DNA from: Sporolactobacillus vineae DSM 21990 = SL153
GTDB taxonomy: Bacteria > Bacillota > Bacilli > Bacillales > Sporolactobacillaceae
DNA length: 46,429 nt
Reading direction: 5' to 3'
Assembly: GCF_000377985.1 (NCBI RefSeq)
Contig: NZ_KB899057.1
Coordinates: 1-46,429, forward strand
In this document: piece by piece, positions 1 through 7,081 of the stretch
How positions within the stretch are numbered: the stretch's first letter is position 1
Layout of the letters: every line of letters starts with the position of its first letter
Notes under the pieces: generated by a model
Seen by the model: the letters and a program-made list of their open reading frames with translations, nothing else
What the model was told of the DNA's origin: nothing
Database searches by the model: none
Position numbers and translations under genes: made by a program

Positions 1-1
1 G

Positions 2-151
2 CCTGTTATGGACAATGTTCTGATCAAGCCCGCCGCACTCATCGTGGTCGGCTGGCTGTTCGTTTTCGTCCTGATTCACAGCGGGCTGCGACAAATCATG
101 GCGATCCAGAGCAGTCCCCACCAAGGTGATTCGTCAAAAGCGGCCATGTGA
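2..151 (+). CDS. C-terminal end of an unidentified membrane protein (partial)
   Basis: The window opens inside a reading frame that stays open from base 2 to a TGA at 149-151 and encodes the last 49 residues of a protein. It holds one clear hydrophobic helix (ALIVVGWLFVFVLIHSGL), a basic stretch (LRQI) and a short polar tail ending KAAM. This is a typical membrane protein C-terminus with the tail probably in the cytoplasm. Too little is present to name a family. It lies about 180 bp upstream of a nucleoside-binding lipoprotein gene on the same strand, but the gap contains an inverted repeat, so co-transcription is unclear. Confidence 0.5.
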   Translation, partial: PVMDNVLIKPAALIVVGWLFVFVLIHSGLRQIMAIQSSPHQGDSSKAAM

Positions 152-201
152 GCGATAACTTTTTTTCGATTTGGAATAAAAAAGCATGCTGTTTCGAGTG
201 A

Positions 202-252
202 GCAAAAAAGGCGAACACTAGCGATTCATATAATCTAATTGTTCGCTTTTTT
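202..252 (+). promoter_or_regulatory. PurBox-like inverted repeat upstream of nucleoside salvage genes
   Basis: GCGAACA at 211-217 is mirrored by TGTTCGC at 240-246, each arm flanked outward by an A- or T-run (AAAAAAG and CTTTTTT). The spacing between the CGAA and TTCG cores is 26 nt. Gram-positive PurR binds two inverted PurBoxes (AWWWCCGAACWWT) separated by about 16-17 nt; the right arm read backwards (AAAAGCGAACAATT) differs at only one conserved base. The next genes (nucleoside-binding lipoprotein, nucleoside hydrolase, phosphoribosyltransferase) are purine related, which supports this. A weak terminator for the upstream gene is the alternative reading. Confidence 0.5.
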
Positions 253-334
253 GGTAAAGTGCTCTATCTTTTTCCTCAATAATAGGATATAGTATCCCTA
301 TAAATGAATGTTACAACTGACAAGGGGTTGATTC

Positions 335-1417
335 GTGTTGAGGAAATTGACCGTCCTGATCACGTTTGTAGTGATCATGGCAGCAATTCTTTCTGGCTGT
401 GGAAACAGTGCAAGTTCATCTGGAAGTTCGAAGGAAAAACTCTTCAAGGTCGCTATGGTTACCGGAATTGGCGGCGTTGATGACAAATCATTTAATCAGT
501 CTTCCTGGGAAGGGCTGGAACGCTTCGCCAAAGATAACCATCTCAAGACCGGTTCTGACGTAAAATACCTCGAATCCACACAGCCGAGTGATTTTGCACC
601 AAACCTAAATCAGCTGGTCGTACAAAAATATAACCTGATTGTGGCGATTGGTTTCCAGATGCAACTGGATCTTCAGAAGATTGCCCAGCAGCATCCGTAC
701 CAGAACTTCGCTCTGATTGACAGTGTCGCAGTAGACAAGAACAATAAGCCGCTAATAAATGTAGCCAGTCTGACTTTTAAAGAACAGCAGGGGTCTTTCC
801 TTGTTGGTGTTGTCGCCGGACTGACAACCAGGACCAATAAGGTCGGTTTTATCGGCGGTGTTAATTCAGCACTGATCAAGAAGTTTGAAAGCGGGTTTAA
901 GGCCGGGGTCAAGACCGTCAATCCTAAAGCTCAAATCTACACACAATATGCCGGCAGCTTTGTTTCGCCGGATAAGGGACGCAACATTGCCGCAACCTTA
1001 TACAGCAAAGGCGCCGACATCATTTATGCCTCTGCCGGAGATACGGGAAACGGCGTTTTCACCGAAGCTAAATCCCGGGCCAAGAGCGGCAAGAAGGTAT
1101 GGGTCATCGGCGTCGACAGAGATCAATATGATCAGGGACTGCCGCAGAACGTCACCCTAACTTCGATGGTGAAACGTGTCGATCAGGCAATTGATGACGC
1201 TTCAACCAAAGCTAAGTCAGGCAAATTCCCCGGTGGTAAAGTTCTCGAGTACGGCCTTGCCGAAAAAGGCGTCGGTATCGCTCCGACAACTAAGAATGTT
1301 AAGCCGTCCGTGCTTGCTAAAGTGAAGCAGTATCAAAAGAAGATCATTGACGGAAGCATCGTCGTTCCGACCACGGATAAAGAATATCAGACTTATGCCG
1401 CTTCTCTAACCAAATAA
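335..1417 (+). CDS. BMP-family nucleoside-binding lipoprotein (ABC transporter substrate-binding protein)
   Basis: This 360-residue protein starts with GTG, 7 nt after an AAGGGG ribosome site (322-327). It has a lipoprotein signal peptide with lipobox LSGC, so Cys22 would be lipidated and the protein anchored outside the membrane. The mature part begins with a serine-rich linker, then the BMP/PnrA/TmpC fold signatures (AMVTGIGGVDDKSFNQSSWEG near residues 40-58; the IGGVNS region near 170; FTEAKSRAK and WVIGVDRDQY near 245-265). Family members bind purine nucleosides for an ABC importer (NupNOPQ in Bacillus). No ATPase or permease follows, so the partner genes must lie elsewhere. The gene is monocistronic or ends at the strong hairpin at 1441. 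Ligand not provable from sequence. Confidence 0.9.
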   Translation: MLRKLTVLITFVVIMAAILSGCGNSASSSGSSKEKLFKVAMVTGIGGVDDKSFNQSSWEGLERFAKDNHLKTGSDVKYLESTQPSDFAPNLNQLVVQKYNLIVAIGFQMQLDLQKIAQQHPYQNFALIDSVAVDKNNKPLINVASLTFKEQQGSFLVGVVAGLTTRTNKVGFIGGVNSALIKKFESGFKAGVKTVNPKAQIYTQYAGSFVSPDKGRNIAATLYSKGADIIYASAGDTGNGVFTEAKSRAKSGKKVWVIGVDRDQYDQGLPQNVTLTSMVKRVDQAIDDASTKAKSGKFPGGKVLEYGLAEKGVGIAPTTKNVKPSVLAKVKQYQKKIIDGSIVVPTTDKEYQTYAASLTK

Positions 1418-1440
1418 ATCAGCTACCTAAATACTATGAA

Positions 1441-1486
1441 AAGGCGATGGAAATGAAGAGAGCGGTCTTCATCCATCGTCTTTTTG
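1441..1486 (+). terminator. Rho-independent terminator after the BMP lipoprotein gene
   Basis: AAGGCGATGGAAATGAAGA (1441-1459) pairs with TCTTCATCCATCGTCTTT (1467-1484) across a short loop, and a T-run follows. The right place and shape for a terminator. Confidence 0.8.
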
Positions 1487-1531
1487 TTAAAGCATTACCA
1501 TAACAGTCATTAAAACAGGAGCGTGCTTGCC

Positions 1532-2470
1532 ATGAACAAGAAATCCATATATTTTCTACATGATGCCGATGTTGACGACCTGGTATCACTGTTTCTGCTG
1601 ACGCAAATGGAACACGTCACGCTGAGCGGTGTTTCCGTCATCCCGGCCGACGGCTATCTGACACCCGGAACCGAAGCCAGCCGTAAAATCATCGACCGAT
1701 TTAGCCGGCAACAAATTGAGGTTGCCCGTTCCAGTTCACGTGGAATGAATCCCTTTCCCAGGGAATGGCGGATGCGCTCTTTCTATATCAACGCCCTCCC
1801 CATTCTGAATGAATCCGGGAAGATGGATACACCTGTGAGTCCGTTGCCCGCACACAAACACCTGATTCAGGCAGTACATCATGCCGATCAGCCCATAACA
1901 TTACTTTGCACAGGTCCGCTCTCAGATATTGCCCGTGCCCTGGATGAGGCTCCGGACATTGAAGAAAAGATTGAACAATTAATCTGGATGGGTGGCACTT
2001 TAAATCCGGTCGGCAATGTCCTTGAACCTGAACACGACGGTTCTGCCGAATGGAACGCATTCTGGGACCCTGAAGCCGTCGCCCGTGTCTGGCAGAGCCG
2101 TCTGAATATAAAGATGGTGGCACTTGAAAGCACCAATCAGGTTCCGCTGACCATCCCGATCCGCAATCAATGGGCCAGGCTGCGCGAATACATCGGTCTT
2201 GACTTTATCGGGCAGTGCTATGCCTCCGTCCCGCCGCTGGTCCATTTTGAAACGAACGCGACTTATTATCTCTGGGATGTGCTCACCACGATAGTAGCCG
2301 GCTTCCCGGATCTCGTTCAGACGAAACAAGTTCGGACCAAGGTTCATGTAGAAAAACCCAGTCAGGGAAAAATAGAAACCGCAGAGGATGGCCGCCCGGT
2401 CGAGATTGTTTACGACGTGGACCGGGATGCCTTCTTTTCATCGATCATCGATCTGGCCGAAAGGGCTTAA
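1532..2470 (+). CDS. Nucleoside hydrolase (IunH/URH family)
   Basis: A 312-residue protein of the inosine-uridine nucleoside N-ribohydrolase family, which splits nucleosides into base and ribose. The N-terminal calcium/ribose-binding aspartates are present as HDADVDDLVSL (Asp11, Asp13, Asp15, Asp16; the family consensus is DTDxGxDD, so the third position is relaxed). LLCTGPLSDIA (~130) and IWMGGTLNPVGN (~155) are further family blocks, and ALESTNQVPL (~207) and FETNATYYLWD (~250) line the active site. I chose the ATG at 1532 because AGGAG (1517-1521) is 10 nt upstream; an in-frame GTG at 1523 is less well placed. It follows the nucleoside-binding lipoprotein and converges with a purine-type phosphoribosyltransferase, so the three make a coherent salvage set. 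Its stop overlaps the stop of the converging gene. Confidence 0.88.
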   Translation: MNKKSIYFLHDADVDDLVSLFLLTQMEHVTLSGVSVIPADGYLTPGTEASRKIIDRFSRQQIEVARSSSRGMNPFPREWRMRSFYINALPILNESGKMDTPVSPLPAHKHLIQAVHHADQPITLLCTGPLSDIARALDEAPDIEEKIEQLIWMGGTLNPVGNVLEPEHDGSAEWNAFWDPEAVARVWQSRLNIKMVALESTNQVPLTIPIRNQWARLREYIGLDFIGQCYASVPPLVHFETNATYYLWDVLTTIVAGFPDLVQTKQVRTKVHVEKPSQGKIETAEDGRPVEIVYDVDRDAFFSSIIDLAERA

Positions 2471-3015
2471 TCTCCGTTCACTGGAAAGACCGGTAGTTTT
2501 TCAAGATAAATAATGTCCTGGCGATCGGCGGCCTTGCCTTCCGCCAATAGTGCAGCCTTGCCTGCGATGATCCCGCCGGCTTGCTTCACAAGCTTTTCCA
2601 TCGCCTGAAGCGATTCGCCGGTACTGATCACATCGTCAACAATGAGAATACGCTTTCCCTTAATCTGTTCACTTTCTGATTTGTCCAGGCACAAAATTTG
2701 TTTCTTTTGCGTCGTAATTGAGTGAACTTCAGTAACAAAAGGCTCGGCCATATATGGTTTGATGCTTTTTCTGGCAACGAAATAACGACGCTTACCAAGT
2801 ACTCGTGACAGTTCCTGAACAAGAGGAATCCCCTTAGCTTCCGCTGTAAGCAGATAATCTGCCTCCGGAAGCTTTTTCTTTAATTCCTGAGCGGCATGAA
2901 CCACCAGTTCTGCATCTCCAAGAATCACAAAACTGGCAATTTCGATCGAATCGGAAATCCGGATCAACGGCAGCTTCCGTTCCAAATCAGCCACTTTCAA
3001 TGGATAAAAACGCAT
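2467..3015 (-). CDS. Purine-type phosphoribosyltransferase (PRPP-binding, COG0503-like)
   Basis: A 182-residue type I phosphoribosyltransferase. The PRPP-binding loop ILIVDDVISTGES is at residues 123-135, preceded by TAEAKGIPL (~58-65) and the substrate-side segment YFVARKSIKPYM. Members join adenine, xanthine or another purine to PRPP to give the nucleotide; the exact base cannot be read from the sequence. The reading frame is open further upstream, but ATG at 3015 fits the family N-terminus and leaves 31 bp after the upstream permease gene, with GAGG slightly far (11 nt). It probably forms a two-gene unit with that permease. Convergent with the nucleoside hydrolase: the two stop codons overlap (2467-2470). 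Confidence 0.8.
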   Translation of the reverse strand: MRFYPLKVADLERKLPLIRISDSIEIASFVILGDAELVVHAAQELKKKLPEADYLLTAEAKGIPLVQELSRVLGKRRYFVARKSIKPYMAEPFVTEVHSITTQKKQILCLDKSESEQIKGKRILIVDDVISTGESLQAMEKLVKQAGGIIAGKAALLAEGKAADRQDIIYLEKLPVFPVNGD

Positions 3016-3046
3016 GGGGCATCCAACCTCTTCTATGTGAATTTTA

Positions 3047-4630
3047 TTAACCCGGACTTTTTTCTGTTTCTTCCGATGCTTTGTCGAGCACGGCTTTCGG
3101 CAGGCAGGAAAAGAGTGCCCAGTAATAAGCAATCAGGGAAACAATAACGATGGCCAGCACATCCCATGGCTGAGTGAGCAGATGGTTCCCGCCAAATGTA
3201 CCGAAGAAAGAAACGACCATCAAACCGATGTAATAAAAGATCAGCCAGAGCGAAGATTTAATCTGCTGCCGGAATCCGACCTGATCCTTCGGGACAATTT
3301 TCCGGCAAAGCAAGTAGACCAGATACATCAGAATCTGCGATCCGAGCAGCCAGGAAATCGTCGTCCAGCCCGTCCAATAGGCGACAAGCGAAGCGATGAT
3401 AAACGATATCGGCCCGATGACCGGCATCCCTCTGAGGTAGAATGGCCGTTCCAGCCCGACAGCGTTCCGTCTCAGTGCCGCCGCGGAAATCGGCGCGATG
3501 GCGTAGCTCAGGATCAGTGCCGCCGAAACGACATTGACCATCACCTGCCAGGACGGGAAAGGCAGTGTCCAAAAAACACAGAAAGCGAAAGAGAGCCAAA
3601 GCGCCGGCCGCGGAACACCCGACTTTTTATCGATCCGCGTAAATAGCCTGAACAATGTCCCGCTCTTTGCCCAGGCGTAAACCACCCGCGGAGAAGAGGA
3701 CATGAAAATGTTTCCTGCTCCGGCCGGTGAAATAATGGCATCCATCACAATGATCACCGCAAACCATCCGAATCCGAGCATCAATGCAATGTCTCTGAAT
3801 GGAAGACGGAACTGATCCGAGATGCCGCCCCACCCCGATGTCAGTGTACGGGTGGGAACAGAACCAACGAAGGCCGACTGCAGGAGAATATAGATGATTG
3901 TCGACAGAACGGCCGACAAAATCAGAGCGAGCGGAATCGTCCTTTTGGGATTTCTCGTCTCGCTGGCAACAGACAGAATCGGCGTCAGGCCCAGATAGGC
4001 AAACATGACCCCGCCGGTCGATATCGCCTTCTGAACGCCTGAAAAACCGAATGGCGCAAATCCATCAACTGTGAAATTGCCCGGTTTGATCTGCGAGAAA
4101 AGAATGAGAATCGTCAGTGTCGGGACAATCCATTTAAAAAGCGTGATCACCGTATTAGACTTGGCAAAAATCCGGACACTCCAGTAATTTAAAGAAAAGA
4201 AAATGACCAGAAGCAGAAGCTGGAACAGCCAGCCGGATACCGTCGGAAGCGTCGAATTTTTCTGCGTGAATCCGGGGATCCACGCAGCCAGATACTGCCG
4301 CGCCGCTTCAACCTCAATCGACGAAAGACTGGTGAAGGCAACAAGATTCATAAACCCCATCAGATAGCCGATGATTGGTCCGTGCGAATAGACCGGAAAA
4401 CGGACGATCGCGCCGGCTCGCGGCAGCGCCGCACCCAGTTCGGCGAACACCAGCCCAAGCAGAAGGATGGCGATGCCCCCGATCACCCACGACAGAATAC
4501 CTGCCGGCCCGGCAATCGTTGCGACCTGGCTCGATGCAAACAGCCATCCGGAACCAAACATCGATCCCAGACCGATAAAGGTCAGATCAGATAGCGAGAT
4601 TTCTTGCTTGAATTTTCCTTGCTTTGACAT
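3047..4630 (-). CDS. yveA: APC-family amino acid:proton symporter, YveA-like (aspartate/glutamate)
   Basis: A 527-residue polytopic protein with about 12 hydrophobic segments. The first, DLTFIGLGSMFGSGWLF (~14-30), is the conserved TM1 of the APC superfamily with the substrate-contacting glycines, and FAELGAALPRAGAIVRFPVY (~62-81) is the diagnostic TM2-TM3 loop. Length and sequence along its whole run recall B. subtilis YveA, reported as an aspartate(glutamate)-proton symporter; that resemblance is from memory. A promoter can be drawn upstream (TTGTTC 4679-4674, TATTAT 4655-4650, 18-nt spacer) and an AAAGG site precedes the ATG. The phosphoribosyltransferase gene lies 31 bp downstream. Aspartate uptake could support purine synthesis, but this link is inference. 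Confidence 0.75.
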   Translation of the reverse strand: MSKQGKFKQEISLSDLTFIGLGSMFGSGWLFASSQVATIAGPAGILSWVIGGIAILLLGLVFAELGAALPRAGAIVRFPVYSHGPIIGYLMGFMNLVAFTSLSSIEVEAARQYLAAWIPGFTQKNSTLPTVSGWLFQLLLLVIFFSLNYWSVRIFAKSNTVITLFKWIVPTLTILILFSQIKPGNFTVDGFAPFGFSGVQKAISTGGVMFAYLGLTPILSVASETRNPKRTIPLALILSAVLSTIIYILLQSAFVGSVPTRTLTSGWGGISDQFRLPFRDIALMLGFGWFAVIIVMDAIISPAGAGNIFMSSSPRVVYAWAKSGTLFRLFTRIDKKSGVPRPALWLSFAFCVFWTLPFPSWQVMVNVVSAALILSYAIAPISAAALRRNAVGLERPFYLRGMPVIGPISFIIASLVAYWTGWTTISWLLGSQILMYLVYLLCRKIVPKDQVGFRQQIKSSLWLIFYYIGLMVVSFFGTFGGNHLLTQPWDVLAIVIVSLIAYYWALFSCLPKAVLDKASEETEKSPG

Positions 4631-4784
4631 GAAGCGTCGCCTTTCTCTTATAATATCGATTTTTAATGATTAAGAACAATTTACCAAAAAAAGCGGCTGA
4701 TTGGCAAATCGATTGGGTGTTCTGAAGGATTGTCTCGCTTGCCTGTTGCCTCAAACCATCCTATCATTTTAACCAGAGGAGAAA

Positions 4785-4798
4785 TGTAACCGTTTTAA
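4785..4798 (+). promoter_or_regulatory. cre-like box before the acyl-CoA synthetase
   Basis: TGTAACCGTTTTAA matches 12 of 14 positions of the CcpA cre consensus and lies just upstream of the ribosome binding site (AGGAGGGG, 4799-4806). A site there would block transcription or translation initiation in glucose. It also resembles the LacI-type operators near 30.7 and 33.6 kb, so the maltose regulator is an alternative binder. Confidence 0.35.
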
Positions 4799-4815
4799 GA
4801 GGAGGGGCTGGCAAA

Positions 4816-6384
4816 ATGACTGAGGATACGATGACACTAAGCGCGCTGCTTCATCACCAGGCTGATGTTTTCTCTGAAAAGACGCTGTTCTACTACCAGA
4901 ACAGATCTTTTTCCTATGGCCAGGTGGATGAGCAGGCATCCCATGTTGCCGCGGCATTAAAACGTCTTGGCGTGAAAAAAAGCGACCGGATCCTTGTCGG
5001 ACTGGATAATACGCCAGAGGAACTGGTCGCCTTTGCAGCGGTTGCCCGACTCGGCGCCTTATATATTCCTGTGTATACCGCTTTTCAGGTGCCGGAAATT
5101 GCCTACTTCTTGCATGATTCTCAGGCCGTGGCAGTGATCGGATCTCCTGATTGGATCGAAAAAGTCAAAAAGTGCGATACGGCAAACAGGCTGAAATGGG
5201 TGATTCAGATGGGCGGTACGGTGGATACATCCGTAATTGCCTGGAACGAATTGATCCAGGAGCCTGATCGCTGGTCGGAAACGGTAGCCGGAGACGATCC
5301 ACTCGCCATTTACTATACTTCCGGAACGACCGGTCATCCTAAAGGCGCTGTACTGCTGAATCAGCGTTTTCTCCATAATGCGTTTCGACTTAAGGATCAG
5401 TGGCATTATACTCACGATGATGTGTCCGTCAACACGCTGTCCTACACACATATTTTCGCGCCGATATGCGAGTGGTTTCCATTAATGGCCTGTGGGGGCC
5501 GTTTTGTGCTTCGCAACCGCTTCAGCCCTCGCGGTGTCCTTGACGATATCCGCAACTATCAGGCAACATTTCTCTGCGGTGTCCCGTCGATGTATCGATT
5601 AATATTGGACGAGCTGATGCGGAAACGGACCGAGCAATCTTTTGCATCGATGCGCTTCGCGCTGGTCGGCGGTGCCCCGATGCCGGTTCCGCTGCAGCAG
5701 GAGATAGAAACGATCATGGGCATCCCTTTTGTCCAGGGCTATGGCCAGACCGAAAGCGGGCCGGTCGTGTCGATCGAACTGCTTGACCGCCCGGACGGAA
5801 AACATCCCGGGACATGCGGGACGAACAAAATGTTTGAGGATGTGCAGCTCCGGGTCATCGATCAGCGGGGAAAAAATGTGCCTCCCGGTGAAGTCGGCGA
5901 ATTGCTCGTTCACAGTCCGGACATCATGGCCGGCTACTGGAACCGCCCGGAAATAACAAAGAAAACCATCCGTGACGGTTGGCTGCATACCGGCGATCTC
6001 GCCCGTACAGACAGCGACGGCTATTATTATCTTGTTGATCGAAAAAAAGATCTAATCATCACCGGCGGCCAGAATGTCTACCCGGCAGAAGTCGAAAAAG
6101 TGCTCGATCACCTGTCCGCAATCAAAGACGCGGCAGTGATCGGTCTGCCGGACCCGGTTCGCGGCGAATCCGTCGCAGCCTATATCTCTTTGAAAGAAGA
6201 CGCGATACTGACCGAGCAGCAAGTGAAAAATTACTGCAAAAATAATCTGGCTGAGTTCAAACGGCCGCGGCAGATTCATTTTATCAAAAGTTTGCCGAAA
6301 ACCGTATCCGGCAAGATTCGAAAAGGCCTGCTTAAAGCTCAGATACTGGACAGCCCGCCCGGTATCATCCGGAAATCTGAGTAA
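4816..6384 (+). CDS. AMP-forming acyl-CoA synthetase (ANL superfamily)
   Basis: A 522-residue adenylate-forming ligase that activates a carboxylic acid with ATP and loads it on CoA. All core motifs are present: the phosphate loop YYTSGTTGHPKGAVL (~170-184), YGQTESGP (~308-315), the hinge and ATP-ribose aspartate in WLHTGDLARTDSDGYYYLVDR (~388-408), the KKDLIITGGQNVYPAEVE block, and the catalytic lysine in KTVSGKIRKG near residue 500. Length and motif spacing fit medium/long-chain acyl-CoA synthetases (FadD-like); a specific acid cannot be named. The ATG at 4816 follows a strong AGGAGGGG. It stands alone: no beta-oxidation genes are next to it and the tandem repeat region starts 10 bp after its stop. 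Confidence 0.85.
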   Translation: MTEDTMTLSALLHHQADVFSEKTLFYYQNRSFSYGQVDEQASHVAAALKRLGVKKSDRILVGLDNTPEELVAFAAVARLGALYIPVYTAFQVPEIAYFLHDSQAVAVIGSPDWIEKVKKCDTANRLKWVIQMGGTVDTSVIAWNELIQEPDRWSETVAGDDPLAIYYTSGTTGHPKGAVLLNQRFLHNAFRLKDQWHYTHDDVSVNTLSYTHIFAPICEWFPLMACGGRFVLRNRFSPRGVLDDIRNYQATFLCGVPSMYRLILDELMRKRTEQSFASMRFALVGGAPMPVPLQQEIETIMGIPFVQGYGQTESGPVVSIELLDRPDGKHPGTCGTNKMFEDVQLRVIDQRGKNVPPGEVGELLVHSPDIMAGYWNRPEITKKTIRDGWLHTGDLARTDSDGYYYLVDRKKDLIITGGQNVYPAEVEKVLDHLSAIKDAAVIGLPDPVRGESVAAYISLKEDAILTEQQVKNYCKNNLAEFKRPRQIHFIKSLPKTVSGKIRKGLLKAQILDSPPGIIRKSE

Positions 6385-6393
6385 TTTGGAAAG

Positions 6394-6540
6394 TTCGGAG
6401 CGAGTTCAGTGCAATTCGGTGCGAGTTTCCGTGGTTTCGGTGCGACTTGGGAACGATTAGGTGCAACCTTCCGTGATTTCGGAGCGTCTTGGGCCTGTTT
6501 CGGAGCGTCTTGGGCCTGTTTCGGAGCGTCTTCATCTTTC
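6394..6540 (+). repeat. Seven-copy 21-nt tandem repeat
   Basis: Seven consecutive 21-nt units begin at 6394, 6415, 6436, 6457, 6478, 6499 and 6520. Each starts TTCGG(A/T)GCG or a close variant (one is TTAGGTGCA); units five and six are identical. Because 21 is a multiple of three, the plus frame reads as a heptad peptide (FGASWAC-like) and is open from a GTG at 6409 to 6624. No good ribosome site or codon-like drift supports translation, so I treat it as a DNA or RNA element. It starts immediately after the acyl-CoA synthetase stop. Confidence 0.85.
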
Positions 6541-6561
6541 CTGCTCCCCAGACAAAAAGTA

Positions 6562-6626
6562 ATCCCCGCCTGTCCTAGCGCGGGGAAAGAGTGGGGGGAT
6601 TGTCAGAGTCATGAGTACCTCTGACA
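6562..6626. other. Nested hairpins downstream of the 21-nt repeat
   Basis: CCCCGC (6564-6569) pairs with GCGGGG (6580-6585); ATCCCC (6562-6567) can instead pair with GGGGAT (6595-6600), so the two stems are mutually exclusive. A separate stem TGTCAGAG (6601-6608)/CTCTGACA (6619-6626) with a 10-nt loop follows directly. None has a clear T-run, so they are not ordinary terminators for the gene upstream. Confidence 0.55.
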
Positions 6627-6697
6627 GGAGATTTGTCGTATCATGACTTAAATACCCGAATTTTATCTTTCGAAACATAATTAAACCGCCAAACTGT

Positions 6698-7054
6698 TTA
6701 CTTCTTCATTCTGGTAAAAACAAGGCCGAAATGATAGGGCGGCAGGGCCACTTTTTTTTAGGAGAAGAAGTCCGGACTGTGCCATTGAAATATCCCCGCA
6801 CAGAAGATCAATATTCTTCAGGTGCTGCGTCTGGATTTTTTTCTCGCAGGCGTCAATCATTTTCGGATCAATATCAATACCAGCAGCCCTCCCGCCGGAA
6901 TAAGAAACGTGCCGTAACCGCAGCCGATGTCTACCAGTGTGCGTACTTTTTGATCAACACCGAGCTGCTGTAGAATTTTTACTGGTCTGAAAAAGGTATC
7001 CCATAACGCTTCATCCGGCATTCCGGATTCCCTGTACTTCAACTTCCAGGTCAC
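6698..7054 (-). pseudogene. SAM-dependent methyltransferase remnant (frameshifted, internally shortened)
   Basis: Three pieces of one class I methyltransferase lie in three reading frames. The N-terminal piece (from a GTG at 7054) contains the SAM-binding motif TLVDIGCGYGTFLIPA, then runs out of frame in a G-rich stretch near 6888. A second frame continues with GRAAGIDIDPKMIDACEKKI and NIDLLCGDISM, the expected next motifs. A third frame ends with ALPPYHFGLVFTRMKK before TAA at 6698, which looks like the family's C-terminus. About 60-80 residues normally between CGDIS and the C-terminus are missing. So at least two frame changes and a deletion; the gene is dead. The frame is open back to 7081, directly behind the stop of the upstream gene, so it was probably co-transcribed. 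Confidence 0.75.
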
Positions 7055-7081
7055 TTCTTTACCAGCATTTTGATTCCCGGT

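Noticed and set aside
6394-6540. CRISPR-like array
   Set aside because: Units are contiguous 21-mers with no spacers and no cas genes are nearby; it is a plain tandem repeat.
6409-6624. Open frame over the 21-nt repeat as a real gene (FGAS heptad protein)
   Set aside because: GTG start inside the repeat, no well-placed ribosome site, and the frame stays open only because the repeat length is a multiple of three.
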